DNA from: Aquila chrysaetos chrysaetos
Lineage: Eukaryota > Chordata > Aves > Accipitriformes > Accipitridae
DNA length: 64,000 bases
NCBI RefSeq assembly: GCF_900496995.4
Contig: NC_044016.1
Coordinates: forward strand, 22,114,932 to 22,178,931
Direction: 5' to 3'
The notes beneath the pieces were generated by a model that was not told the DNA's origin, did not search any database, and saw only the letters and a list, made by a program, of their open reading frames with translations. The translations under genes and the position numbers were made by a program. Shown in pieces: positions 36,201-48,200 of this stretch. Every line of letters begins with the position of its first letter. Position 1 is the stretch's first letter.

Positions 36201-39200
36201 CCCTACCAACAGTTGCAATGCTGCTGTCCTTTTTCCCTCACCAAGTGCACATTGCACACAGTTAAACAGAGGTTTCTACTGCTTTTCTTTCTGCTTTGGG
36301 AACAGCTGTGTTCAGCTGAGAGGCCTGATGTGATAGCAGCAGCTCCATGGCCTAGCTCTAGGAGTCATAGGATGTGTGCTACAGGCTGAAGTACTGAGTG
36401 TTGTCTCCTTTTTTCTTTCCTTCTTCTTTCCCGTTGCTGCCTTTGTAGGAAATCCCAGTGAATGATGGCATAGATCTGCTGCAGCTTGTCCTTAATTTTG
36501 AAACAAAGGATCCTCTCATCCTGTCCTGTGTGCTCACCAATGTGTCTGCTCTCTTCCCATTTGTCACTTACCGACCAGAATACCTACCGCAAGTACTTTC
36601 CAAGGTAGGTACTTGCAGACCATGCTAAAATCAGGTAGGCTTTTTGTGGTGCAAGGCCCTTGTACTAAACTGCAAAAGTGAATCCTCCTAGTCAGGGAAG
36701 GACTATCCTTCGTTATTAAAGATGGGAAAAACAGAGACCGAGTCTTGTTCAAGAAGAAACAATGTCGAATAACAGATATTTTGCAGTTCCTAGCCTTAAA
36801 TCTTAACACTAAGTGCACGTTCTGGTAACAGTAGACACCATATTTTATTTCAAGGCCTCGCTGTGCTGATGATTCATCTTTCAATTAGTCAAGGGTTCTT
36901 CACTGACTTTAATGAGATTGCACTAAAGACTTATATCTATTCCTTGAGCTCAAAACACACATGAGTGCTAGATATTAACAAATGATGTGAGTTTTTGGAT
37001 TTTTCCTCCCTTTTCTCACAGCTGTTTGCTTCAGTTACCTTTGAAGTTATAGAAGAAAGTAAGGTATGTCTGAATTATTATCTACTATGAGCTATAACAG
37101 TTGGATCAAATTGTAAATACTCTGCTGTAGTCGGCTTCTCAAGTATAGTCGTGCTCCTGGAAAGGGCTGGAAAGTCTAGATATAGCTGATCTCTTCTTGG
37201 TTGACGTAGCCTGAGAAGCTTTGGCTCACGAACTTAGAAGGCCACAGGTATGGTCTAAAGCCAGTGCCCTTAGTCCCCTGGTCTATGCTGACCTTCCTGA
37301 GAGTGGAATCCCTTCATTAGCTGTCGGTATTCTTCAGTAGTTGGTATATGTGGCTGTGAAGGATGACTGTAAAGCTGCCAGCCACCTAGGGAGTGCTTGG
37401 AGTCTTGAAAGAGTAAGATCCACGATATCCTTGCTCCTGGAGTACAGCTTGTTTAAACATGGGCTTCTTGACTTGGCTATTGCTCCAGAGGAAATTTAGT
37501 TGTTGCATGATTGTTTGGCGTGGGGAGGTGTGGAAATGCTTTTTTGATCTGTACTCAACAGTGCAGAAAACTGCATGTAATGCATTTGTCTCATGAAGAT
37601 ACCCTGCATTTGTCTGAACTTTTGTTTTGTTGCATTGAAGTTTGTTGTGTCTGTCCAGGCTCCTAGAACTCGAGCAGTGAAGAATGTGAGAAGGCATGCG
37701 TGCTCCTCAATCATAAAGATGTGTCGGGATTACCCTCAGCTTGTCCTGGTATGTAAACGCAACTCTATTATGAAGAGTCTTGCCTCAATTTCAGCTGGAT
37801 TTTGTGGGATCTTCAGCTTCCTTGGTTACATTCTGTTATTTTTCCAAGAAACATTCCTTCCATGCAAATGGCAAAGTGTTTTATTCCCTGCGCCTCCCTT
37901 CTTCCCACGCCCTGCCACCCACCCAACCCCTCCAAAAAAATTTTTCTGCCTGAAGAGTTGAATTGTAAAGTGATGAATTAAATGAAAAGGTGATGAGTTA
38001 AATGCAAAAGGGGTGAGGAGGAGGATACAAGCTGCACTAGATTAATTTTATGGGCACTTTTGCTGAATTTCCATTTTGTCACTTGTGATCTCAATCGATT
38101 CCTTAGCTGAAGACACTAGCAATGACTTATCTCCAGACTTCTATTCCTTAACAGAATGTAGGAGCAAGAGGAGAGTATTTGTTTTCTGGATTAGCTTGAG
38201 GAGACTAGAAAAAACAAACATGTTTAAAATCCATGAGCCAGTGTTTTGTTTGGTTTTGCTGAACTAAACAGCCTGCATGCAACGTGTGTAGCTCTGAACT
38301 CCATTCTTCAGTGGTGTTTGTGTGCAGTGGCTCTAGGATTATGGGAGCACCATAGGACATTGCTAGTTTAAACAAAGACTTTTTTTCAGGATGCTAATTA
38401 AGGTAATTTAGGGGTTCCAGTCTGCATTCTGCAATAGCTGCTAAGAACTAGTGGGTTGGTCTTTGTCTCACTCTACTGGTCCTTTAACTACAGCTCCCTC
38501 TTTCCCATGGCCAGTGAAAGATCCTTACAGGAAGAGCTAAGGGCCCAGAGCTGCCCCAAAATAAGTTCAGATGACTTTGCTGAAGAGGATGATTGCTAAC
38601 ACTTATACAAAGTAGCAGGAAGACATGGTTACCACTAGAGTGGGTAGGGAAGAAACTCAGCCCTTCCTGTGGAGATAGTGATAACTGTATGAATCGTTAT
38701 TAACCTAGTTGTGAGCAAAGAGGAGGAAGAGTCCTAAGTCTGGCACCTGAGAGCCAAAGGAGTGAGGTACTTTCTGTGAGCAAATAAAAGCACCAGAACT
38801 ACTTTGAGGTGTGATACTGCTGTAGGGGATATGACTGCCTAGAAGAGAGAGATTCCTCTGCTTATTTCAGTCATTCTGGAGACTAAACTGGATGCAGGAT
38901 GATGATAGAGGGGTAGGGAAGAAAAGCAATTCTTTCAGACTGAACATTTGGAGAAACTTGAGACTGAGGAGATGGCTATGTAGAGAAAAGGTAACTTAGA
39001 CATGCTCCTCCAGCTGTTCTGTGTAGTACAGTACACCCCACCTCTGCCTCCCACAGTGGCCCTCCTCCACACCAAATGCATGACGCTATTCCATTGGATG
39101 TGTTTTCTAGCCAAACTTTGAGATGTTGTACAACCATGTGAAGCAGCTGCTCTCCAATGAGCTACTTCTGACGCAGATGGAGAAGTGTGCTCTTATGGAG

Positions 39201-42200
39201 GCCCTCGTCCTCATCAGCAACCAGTTCAAGGACTATGAGCGGCAGAAGGTTTTTCTGGAGGAGCTCATGGCTCCTGTTGCTGGCTTATGGCTCTCCCCGG
39301 AGATGCAGAGGTATGGGTCGTTTTTCTGAGCTTTGAGCTGGAGGTGTTGCAGAGGTAATGTCGTGCCAAATAAGGGAATGCACAAACCAAATGAGGGTAG
39401 TGGACTGCCTTGTGACCTCCTGTACTCTGGGCAGTCATTGTGGTAATAGCTCTCCTGCAGTTCAGAAACTGCCAACTGAGTCTAAGTGCTGTTTGTTGAA
39501 TATTGCTAGGTAAGTGTTGTTTAAGTTGATAGAGGAACACTTCCCAGCATGCTCAAAGCATTTGCATAAAATGAGAAATAAAAGATGTCTTTGCTCATCT
39601 TCAGGAGAAGCTAGGAAGCTGAGCTCTCCTTACTAAAGCTGAGGTGTCCTGCAGCCCTGGGCAGCTAGGCATACACAAGAGTTTTCCCAGCAGGGCTATC
39701 TTCATAAGAAATTCAAAGGGTTTAGGTCCCATGGCCCAAGGGAACTGGAGGTGTTTGGAGAATGCACGTGTCTCTGGTGCTTTTTATCATGTTCCCATGT
39801 ACAGTGTGGAGCACTAGCTAGTCTCTGTAGCCTGCTCTGTATTTGTTGAGATGTTTATTGCCAGTGCAAAGCTCTGCTCAAATTCCCTGGTATAAACAAT
39901 AATCCCTGTTGCTGTCTTTTGCTGCTGCCAGAGTCCTCTCGGATCCTGAAGCCTTTATCTCCTATGTGGGTGCAGACAACAAAATTGCCGATCCAGTCTT
40001 GGAAGATCCTAGTGGCCTGAACCGCTCTAGAGTGAGTATCATTACCAGGAGAGGTGTAATCCTTACGGAGATGGGAATTGCCTCCTTCCATCCCCCATTT
40101 CTGTTGTGGTTACACACAAGATCTCTCCTGATCATCTACTTTTTTTAGGGTGTGGATCGGTAGGTTTTTCAGACTGCAGGATAACAGGCTGTCTCTTTAA
40201 GCTACAGTAGTGAGCATGTAGGCCATGCAAAAACAGATTATTCAGCAGAGTGAAGGGCACTATTCCCTACTCTTGTGTAGCAGAGTTTGGTTTTGGAGAA
40301 GCAATTAGTTTACATGATTTTTGGAAATACAGTGCAGTGAATTCTGCTTTTTGAGCCAGGCAGTATGGGAAGCATTGTGCTGAGACTGCAGCATGGAATA
40401 TAATTAAAATTTATCCAAGGAGATTCATGTTGTTTGAGTTGTTAGTGAAATGTCTTCGCTTCTTGGACAGACTGCAAATGGAGTTGCTATCTTTAGGTCT
40501 GTAAAAGACACTGAAATGCAGTCCACAGAGCTGTGCTTGTGATTTGGGGCTAATGCAGTTTGACCACTGTGCCATCACAGATCTCTGCCTCCGTCCCATC
40601 ACATAAAGGAGATGAGGAACTGATGGTGTAGACCCTTCCTTTTAGAGGGCAACCTACCTGGTTGCTTGCATACTCATGAGACCACATGCATCGATGCTTT
40701 GTCTAATAGCGAGTTCCTAGGCCATCCTGCCATAGCCAAGGGTCACTGAAGATGATGGAGTGTAGCATGATAGTTTGGTGCATTTTGTTGGCAGCAAACC
40801 CACCAGTGTTTGTTCCTATCACCAGATTAGGCTTACTGTAGAGCATTCCCTTTGAGATGGGATGATGATGCATTTCTCTGAAAACATATTTACTCAGGTT
40901 GTGTTCTGGCTAAGAAACACTCTCTCCATGTCTCTTGCTGCAGATTAGCTTTTGCGTGTACACCATTCTGGGAGTTGTGAAACGAGCTCGTTGGCCTGCT
41001 GCAACTGAAGAGGCGAAAGCTGGAGGATTCTTGGTGGGATACATGCCCAGTGGAAGTCCAATCTACCGTAATCCCTGCACTGAGCAGGTCCTGAAGCTTC
41101 TTGACAATTTACTTGCTCTTATAAGGTGGGTCAAGTTGACTTGAAGTAATTTATGTTGACTTAAGAATCTCTGAAAGCCAAACTGTGATAAATACATGGA
41201 GTGCTCAGAGCATGTTCTCCCAGTGAAGTCAGCGGGAACACAGGCTGGTGCAGGTGCCCAAGTACTGTTCCTGACTGTTCACAGTGGGGAATGGCACTGG
41301 GGAAACTGGAGCCTTCTGAATGTTCATTGGCCTGGCCTACAAGAGTCCATCAAAGCTAATTGGAGCTTGGGCTGGGGTTGCCTCCCCCACCTCCACTGCT
41401 ATGAATCTGCCACCCAGTTAATAGTTTCTCGACTAACATCTCTGCTCTGCCCTCAGCCACTACAAGGCCACCTCTCCAGTCACCACCAGGGCAGTCCCAG
41501 CTCTCGTCGCAACCTGTTTGCGTTGTTCTCTCTTCAGTGTTAAATTAAGCTGGTTTTGCTGAACATGAACACCAGCCTTCTGAAGCACTGTCTGCTATTG
41601 AAATCAGTGGATGCATACTCTCAGGCTGTTGCTACCTTGCAGTGCCTCTCTGCACGTCACTGGTATTGTGTACATCTGGGGCAGCCAGAGGAGGGAGCAA
41701 GAGAAGGCAGAAAAGGGGAATCCTGAATAACACAGTTCCCAGAATTATGAAGGAGGAATCTGTCTCAGGGTAACTGCTGATACTAGGATTTTGCCAGGTT
41801 TAGGGGGCAATTTTGTGAGATAACTCTACGTGTTATGTACTTGAAAACTTGAGGCCCTGTACGTGGCAGGAGCCTGTTGGACAAGAGCATTTTCAGATCC
41901 ACATAAAATTTTTCAGCTCCCGGGTCTGTGAGGGAAGGAGCCCTATTACTTGAACTCTGTCTAGTCAGGTGTATTTGGTAGTCACTGAGCTCAGGACTGT
42001 GCTGCTTCCAGTGAGAAGCAACACACTGAACTGGTAGGACAAGCATGTACTGTCTTGGCCCACCCTAGCTGTGCTTCTCATCACAAAGCTCTGTGTAGCA
42101 CAGCAGGTGGTACTTTGGCCAGTGAGCAGGGTTGAACCATCTTGTTATGGCTGTGGAGTTGTGCTTGAAGTGTTTTTGCCTTTTATCCTGGAATGCTGAA

Positions 42201-45200
42201 GATCCTATTGATGAGCTTTTGGGAGAGGTTGGGTAGAGTTGCCTGAGTAGAGGTAGCCTCATGCCATTTCTTCCAGAGCCTGGAACATGCTCCATATTGT
42301 GGGAGACCAACTAAACCAGTGCCCAAGGTCTGAACAGGCTGCAACGGACTTTTTGCTTATGCGATCACTATTCTTGCCAGAACTTAAGCATTATTAAAAA
42401 CACTTGGGATATCTGTTACAACAAGCTTAGGAAACTATTGTCAAACTCTTACCACTACCTGTAAAGAAGCAGAAATTCTGTGCCTGCTTGTTTGCCACCT
42501 CCAGGAAAACGCATGAGCTATGTTCTATTGCCAGTGCTTCCCCATCTACATAAAGGAAGAGGCTCCCTGGCTGTTTTTTGAGATAATGTATGTGCGTTGT
42601 TTGAGCATCTCCCCTGCAGACCAGAATCTTTTCTGAGCATGGGGTAGTAACATACATGGAGTGGCCTGTACTTCGCTCGGAGGTATCCAGGCTTTTCTTA
42701 AGGCTGGATGTGCCAACAAGAACTAATGAGTGATGTATTAAGAGCAGTAGATCCTCCACCTCATACCTTTCCTGGCTGCTGCTGGATGTAGAAGCCTCTT
42801 TGTATGACAACTGCAAGCTCATAGTTGTTCATTGCAAATGTTGATGATGTTTATGTCTTTCTGGAGAAGTTGGAGCTTGTGCTATGGAGCTTCTGGTGTG
42901 TTTTTTGCTGGCTTTGAGTGCCTTTTCCATGTACTGCTTCCTCAGGCCCTCTTTAATATGGATTACTCAAGAGAATATGGAATCTGTAGCAGCTTGTCAG
43001 CACATGTGAAGTACAGAGATACGAGGAAGGCTGGCTGGCAGGACAGCTGCCTGTGTTGAGGATGCCTTCAGGAACATAGTTGCATTACTGCTTGGGGATG
43101 GATGCTTCTCTTAGCTCTGTGCCATTAGGCAGCTTTCTGTGGGGATAAGCAAGGTCCAGTGTTGCTCATGTGGTTATGCAGGAAGCAGATGTGGAAGTCC
43201 TCACAGATTGTGTTGGTTACTGTGTGAGCAGATCTGCAAGTAGCAGCAGCACAGATCCTACTGAGCAGCTGAACTGAGCACCAAGTCAGGAACCAATATG
43301 CAAACAAAGGGTGTTTTGCAGGCTGAGCAGTTGGGTCTGCTGCTTTCTGGATATTATGTGGCATTCTTCTGCTGTGTTTGCAGACAGAAGCAGTGAAAGT
43401 TATTAAGCCATTGGGTCTTTGCCAGGGTAAGTACCTTGAAGGTAGGTCATGGGTGAGACCAGAGAGCTGAGAGGAATGAGAGGGAGTCCAAGTAACAAGG
43501 GAAAATAAGGTAGTTTTGAGTGGCATCTTCCTGTGCCTACGCATATTTGTCTCTGTCTTGGTAGCTGTATTTACTGAATTATTTTGAGGTTGCTTTGTTA
43601 ATCACTGCTTACAGCTTTTTGAGTGATGATTCTCCCGTCCTTTGCAGTACCTCATTTCATCTAGTTGCTTCCTAGCTTATGGCTTAAATTGTTCTTTCCT
43701 GAATTTAAACCCAAATCATGATCTCCAGCCACCTTTAGATAAAGGTGTGTTTCTGGAGTCAGTAGCTGCATGAACTGATTGGCGCAGCACCTTTACTGTG
43801 GATTTGCTCGTGTTTTGTTACCAATGGACTGGTCAGGCTCAGCAAACACTTTGCATGGAAAAAGGCTTTTTTGGAAATCCTCTTGATGAGATGCTGACAT
43901 TACCAAGACATTAATGCTGGTGAAAGAATTGTTGGATAGACATGGATGCTGTAGGCATTTTCATTGTAGACGGCTCAAGCTTTGGATAAAGATTCTTCAA
44001 GCATGGACTGTCCTAAAGGACTCATCTTCTGGCCTTCAAGCCCATTTCTCTAGGCATCAGACACTCTTTCCAGCAGAGCTGTGACCATCGCTGAAAATCC
44101 CCCAAGTCCTGCCATATCCTTTGCTTGTCTTTTCTAAAGCATAAATGTCTCTTGAATTTTGTTTTTCCATGTTCTCCTGTGTGTGGGATGCCTGGGAGTG
44201 ATGCTTACTGCTGAGAGTCTCACCTGGAACATCCCTAGGGACTACATCTTCATCAAGTACGAGGGCTGTTGGATGCTTTTTTAACTCCTATGGGGAGCAG
44301 CTGATTAGCCATTTTCTCTCTGTTACCACTGGGACCTTGCTAAAGTATTAATTAAGGGAGATCGGCCTGTGAGTGGAGATCGGCCTGTGAGTGAAGATCT
44401 GCCCTCCCAACTGTCAAACTTGAGAAAATGCTTCAAGGACTCTGAAACAACTAAGGACCATGACCACAGCTTCAGGATATGACTGTCTGGCCCATCCTGC
44501 TGGGGTTAGAGCAGTGGGATTTCAAGGTTCACCACTGCAATTCCACAGTCCTTGGGTTTGCCCCAATGCCCTTCTGCCCAGCATGAGGCAAAGCCAACGT
44601 TGGCCTGGAGCAGGCAGGACCCATACAAGAGGAGATGATTTTAGTAGCTGAGTTTCAGGATAGCCTCAAGCAGAAATGCACAGGTTTTTGAGTCAGTGGA
44701 ACAACATTATCCAAACTTTTGCGGAGGCTGGGCTGCTCCCTGGCCCCTCTTGGGAAAGTAAAACCAGCTTGTGCCCCCTTTGAGGCCTGTTGCATGGTGT
44801 TAGATCCAGCCCAGAATGAGAGTATGAGTTGTTAAGAAGTCATTTTTGTAGCTCTTTCTTATGAAATTTACATACTTGCCTTCCTCACATGCAGTGAGCA
44901 GGGAAGTATTTAACACTTGCAGAGAGAAGTGGGATAGTTGCCGTTTCGGAGCTAACTCGGGCTCTCTGCAAACTCAGGCAGATGTCACTGCATCGGGGTT
45001 GCCAGGATTGTGAACATAGACCTTCCAAAAAAAAAAAAAAAATTTTTAAAAACTCATTAAGACCTGAGTGAAAGCTGAGGCTCTGGAGATCATACTGAGG
45101 TCTGTCTGCGCTCCCTTCCCCCAGCCATTCCCATGTACCCCCCTGCTTTGGGAAACGCTGCTCTAGGGGGAGATACTGAGTTGCCCTTGATCACCTCTAG

Positions 45201-48200
45201 CAGCAGGTACAATGGCATTGCAGTTTTGGAGGAGGCTGCAGGATTTGTGCTGTGTGCAGCTGGCGACACCCAGAGTGGAGGTCTGAGGTCTCAAAGGAGA
45301 GAGGTAGGTGAGAGAGACACCCCCTGCCGAGTCCAGCTCTGAGTGTCAGTACCCTGGCTAAGAGGGGACCCATTTTGGCCTGGATGGCAAGAACCAGCCA
45401 CCCGTGGCTGAATTGGTGTCCCTCGCGGAGACCTGACCATGGCCGCCTCCTGATGATGCGGAATTGTTCCCAGCTGGATGTGTTGTCCAGGGGGCACACG
45501 TGTCTGCCACGAGTAACATCTGATCGGACTGATGTTCTCCCTAGATTCCCTCCGATGCCACCTGCCATTCTGGGGACTGTGACCCATCCCTGGGGGGCAG
45601 TGTGTGTATTTTGGAGCTGAAACGGCCCCTCCTTCTGCAGGGGCCTTAGGTGCAGAAGATCTTTTGAGAGTACAGAATCCGTGTCTTGTCAGTTTTTAAA
45701 ATACATTCTCTGATCCCTTTGGCCAAGCTAATAAGCTGTTGCCAGCATCACCTGGAGAATTGCTGGGAGTTTTTACTGCCAGTGCTTGCAAGGGGTGGGG
45801 TGAACTGAAATAAGTGGAAGGGGCAGCCAGGAGATTCAGGACATGAGGTGGAGTCACTCCATGTCTCTGTTGGGTCAGCTTCCCCAATATTTTTGCAGGT
45901 GGGGAAGGGGGATCCCATGCACACGTGCTTGGTCTCACCTTCCTCATCATCTGCCTCAGAGGAGCTGTTCACAAGCTGAAGGAGAGGATCCCACTGTCAA
46001 GGGCAAAAGGGATTGACCCACATGGGTATAAACCAAGTGCTCTTCTGTTTCAGGACTCACAACAATCTCTACATGCCAGAGATGGTGGCTAGGCTGGGGG
46101 AAACATTTGCAAAGGCCTTAGACATGCTGGAGGTGGAGAAGAATGCCATCCTAGGTAAGGAGCTTCTCTCTGGGAGGGATGTGTGGGCAGATTCTCAGAG
46201 GTATTTGAGGTAGGGGTTCATCAGTAGCAGTGGAAGCAAAGAGGGGCTGGAGAGCTAGCTTATTCATAGTATTCACAGCTCAGCTATGATTTGAACCTGC
46301 TAAAACAAAGAAGTTAAATAAGTTATTGGTCTCAGACAAATTGGTTTCTTTGCATGAAATGAAGGGTACCCTACCAAACTGTTTGTTCCAGCTGGGTGGT
46401 AGTCTCTGCAGCATGGTATTTCAGGCTGGAGAGCCTGGGGGTGCTGTAATTGTCTGCCTTTGAGCAGAATTAGTCCTCAGCAGGATCCCTGAGTGCTGGT
46501 GCAGAGACCTGTCCTGGAGGGCAAGAGCCAAGTCCTGCAGTATGGCCCTGTCATTTGTTTCTAGGCAGTGTATTAGAAAGAGGCTTTTGGAACCATCTTA
46601 AAACAGGTTTGAGCTTTTGAACACAGAAGCCTTTCCAGCCAAGCAGAAGTGGGTGGTCTTGTGGATAAAATGTGGACCATGACTCTGGAAATTGGGGGTT
46701 AGTTTCAGGTTCTGACAGTGAAATATTTAGGGGAAGTTGCTTTGTTTTTCTTATTTCCATTTCCTATCTGTAAAATGAGGAGATGCTTCCTTTACCTGTT
46801 TTCTGTGACCTGTAAACTCTCTGTCTGTGAACCACTGCATATAAAGCAGCAGGGCCTTGATCTCTGCTCTAAACTTTTTAATATCATAGTTCAGCAGTAG
46901 CTTGTGTCCCAACAGAGATGAATACAAACCTGAAGGGATGGGCTATTAGAGGAGCTGCACAACTGTCAGCTTTGCTTCTGACTAGGTTCTGATAGCTCCA
47001 GTAAGTTTTGCTTTGGAGAAATTAGGGGGCTGTAACAACCTTAGTGGGAACACCTCTGCTCTGGGTACAACTGACCTGAACTTGGCTGACCTCTTGAGGG
47101 GAGGTTCTGCCCCAGGATTGCTGCACCTCTTTCCATTTGGCTGCATGTTGATCTTGCCAAGTGCTTCCCTTGCTGCCGTCAAGCTGGCTGGGGCCTGTCC
47201 ACCACCTTCTGAAGGTGCACTGTGCTCTCTCATTAATGGAGCTGAAGCTTTTTCTTTCCCACAGGTCTCCCTCAGCCTCTGCTGGAGCTTTATGACTCTC
47301 CTGTTTACAAAACGGTCTTAGAAAGGATGCAGGGCTTCTTTTGTACCCTGTACGACAACTGGTAAGAGCACCAGATATCCCCCACGCAATCCAACATTGC
47401 ACAGCTGGAGCACTAGGCTATTGCTGGGTGCTGACTTCTAGAGTTAGACTTTTCATGTGAACTGTATCCTCTAATATCCAAGTATGAGCTGCAGTGGTGA
47501 ACTGTACTCGGTGGTTGTAACCTACCGCATACACATGGAACACAGTCGCTGGAAAAAGTACCTCAAAATGTGGATCTGCATTTAGCTCTTCTGCGGTTGG
47601 GTAGTCGGACTGGAGCACTTATCTGATATCCTGACCTAGTTTGTCTCTTTGCCACTTTTAATTGTGTATAAGGATACATCAGCACTTGAAAGTGCATTTT
47701 AGTGCTTGAATGCTTAATTCATTGTCCCTGCAGGTATTCCAGAAAAAAAGAGATACTGTGCTAAAATTCCTCTAAAGTATTTGTTTAAGAACATGGCAAT
47801 TGTCTTAATTTCAAGATGATAGTAGACAGACTTGCAGTTAACTTGTTTTGTTGTTGAAGCTTCCACATCCTGGGAAATGCAGGCCCCTCCATGCAACAGG
47901 ATTTCTACACCGTTGAGGGTCTCGCCACTCAGCTCCTCAGCTCAGCTTTCATCAACCTCAACAACATTCCTGATTACAGACTCCGTCCCATGCTCCATAT
48001 CCTTCCATCACTGTCTCAGGCCAGCTAGGGAGGCTTTAAACACATAAATTGAAAACGTGCATCATTTTCAGTACGGCCAAGCCAAAGAAGGGTGATTGAG
48101 GAGGTGAAGAAACAGGGATACACCTGGTGTGGATAAGGTGTGAGCCTAGGAGGGCATGAGCAGAAACAGCATGGGGTCAGAGAGAATAAATGTAAAGGAT

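Noticed and set aside
42427..42822. 131-codon minus-strand open frame in XPO5 intron 20
   Set aside because: No recognisable domain and no promoter or splice context; within chance expectation for a window this size.
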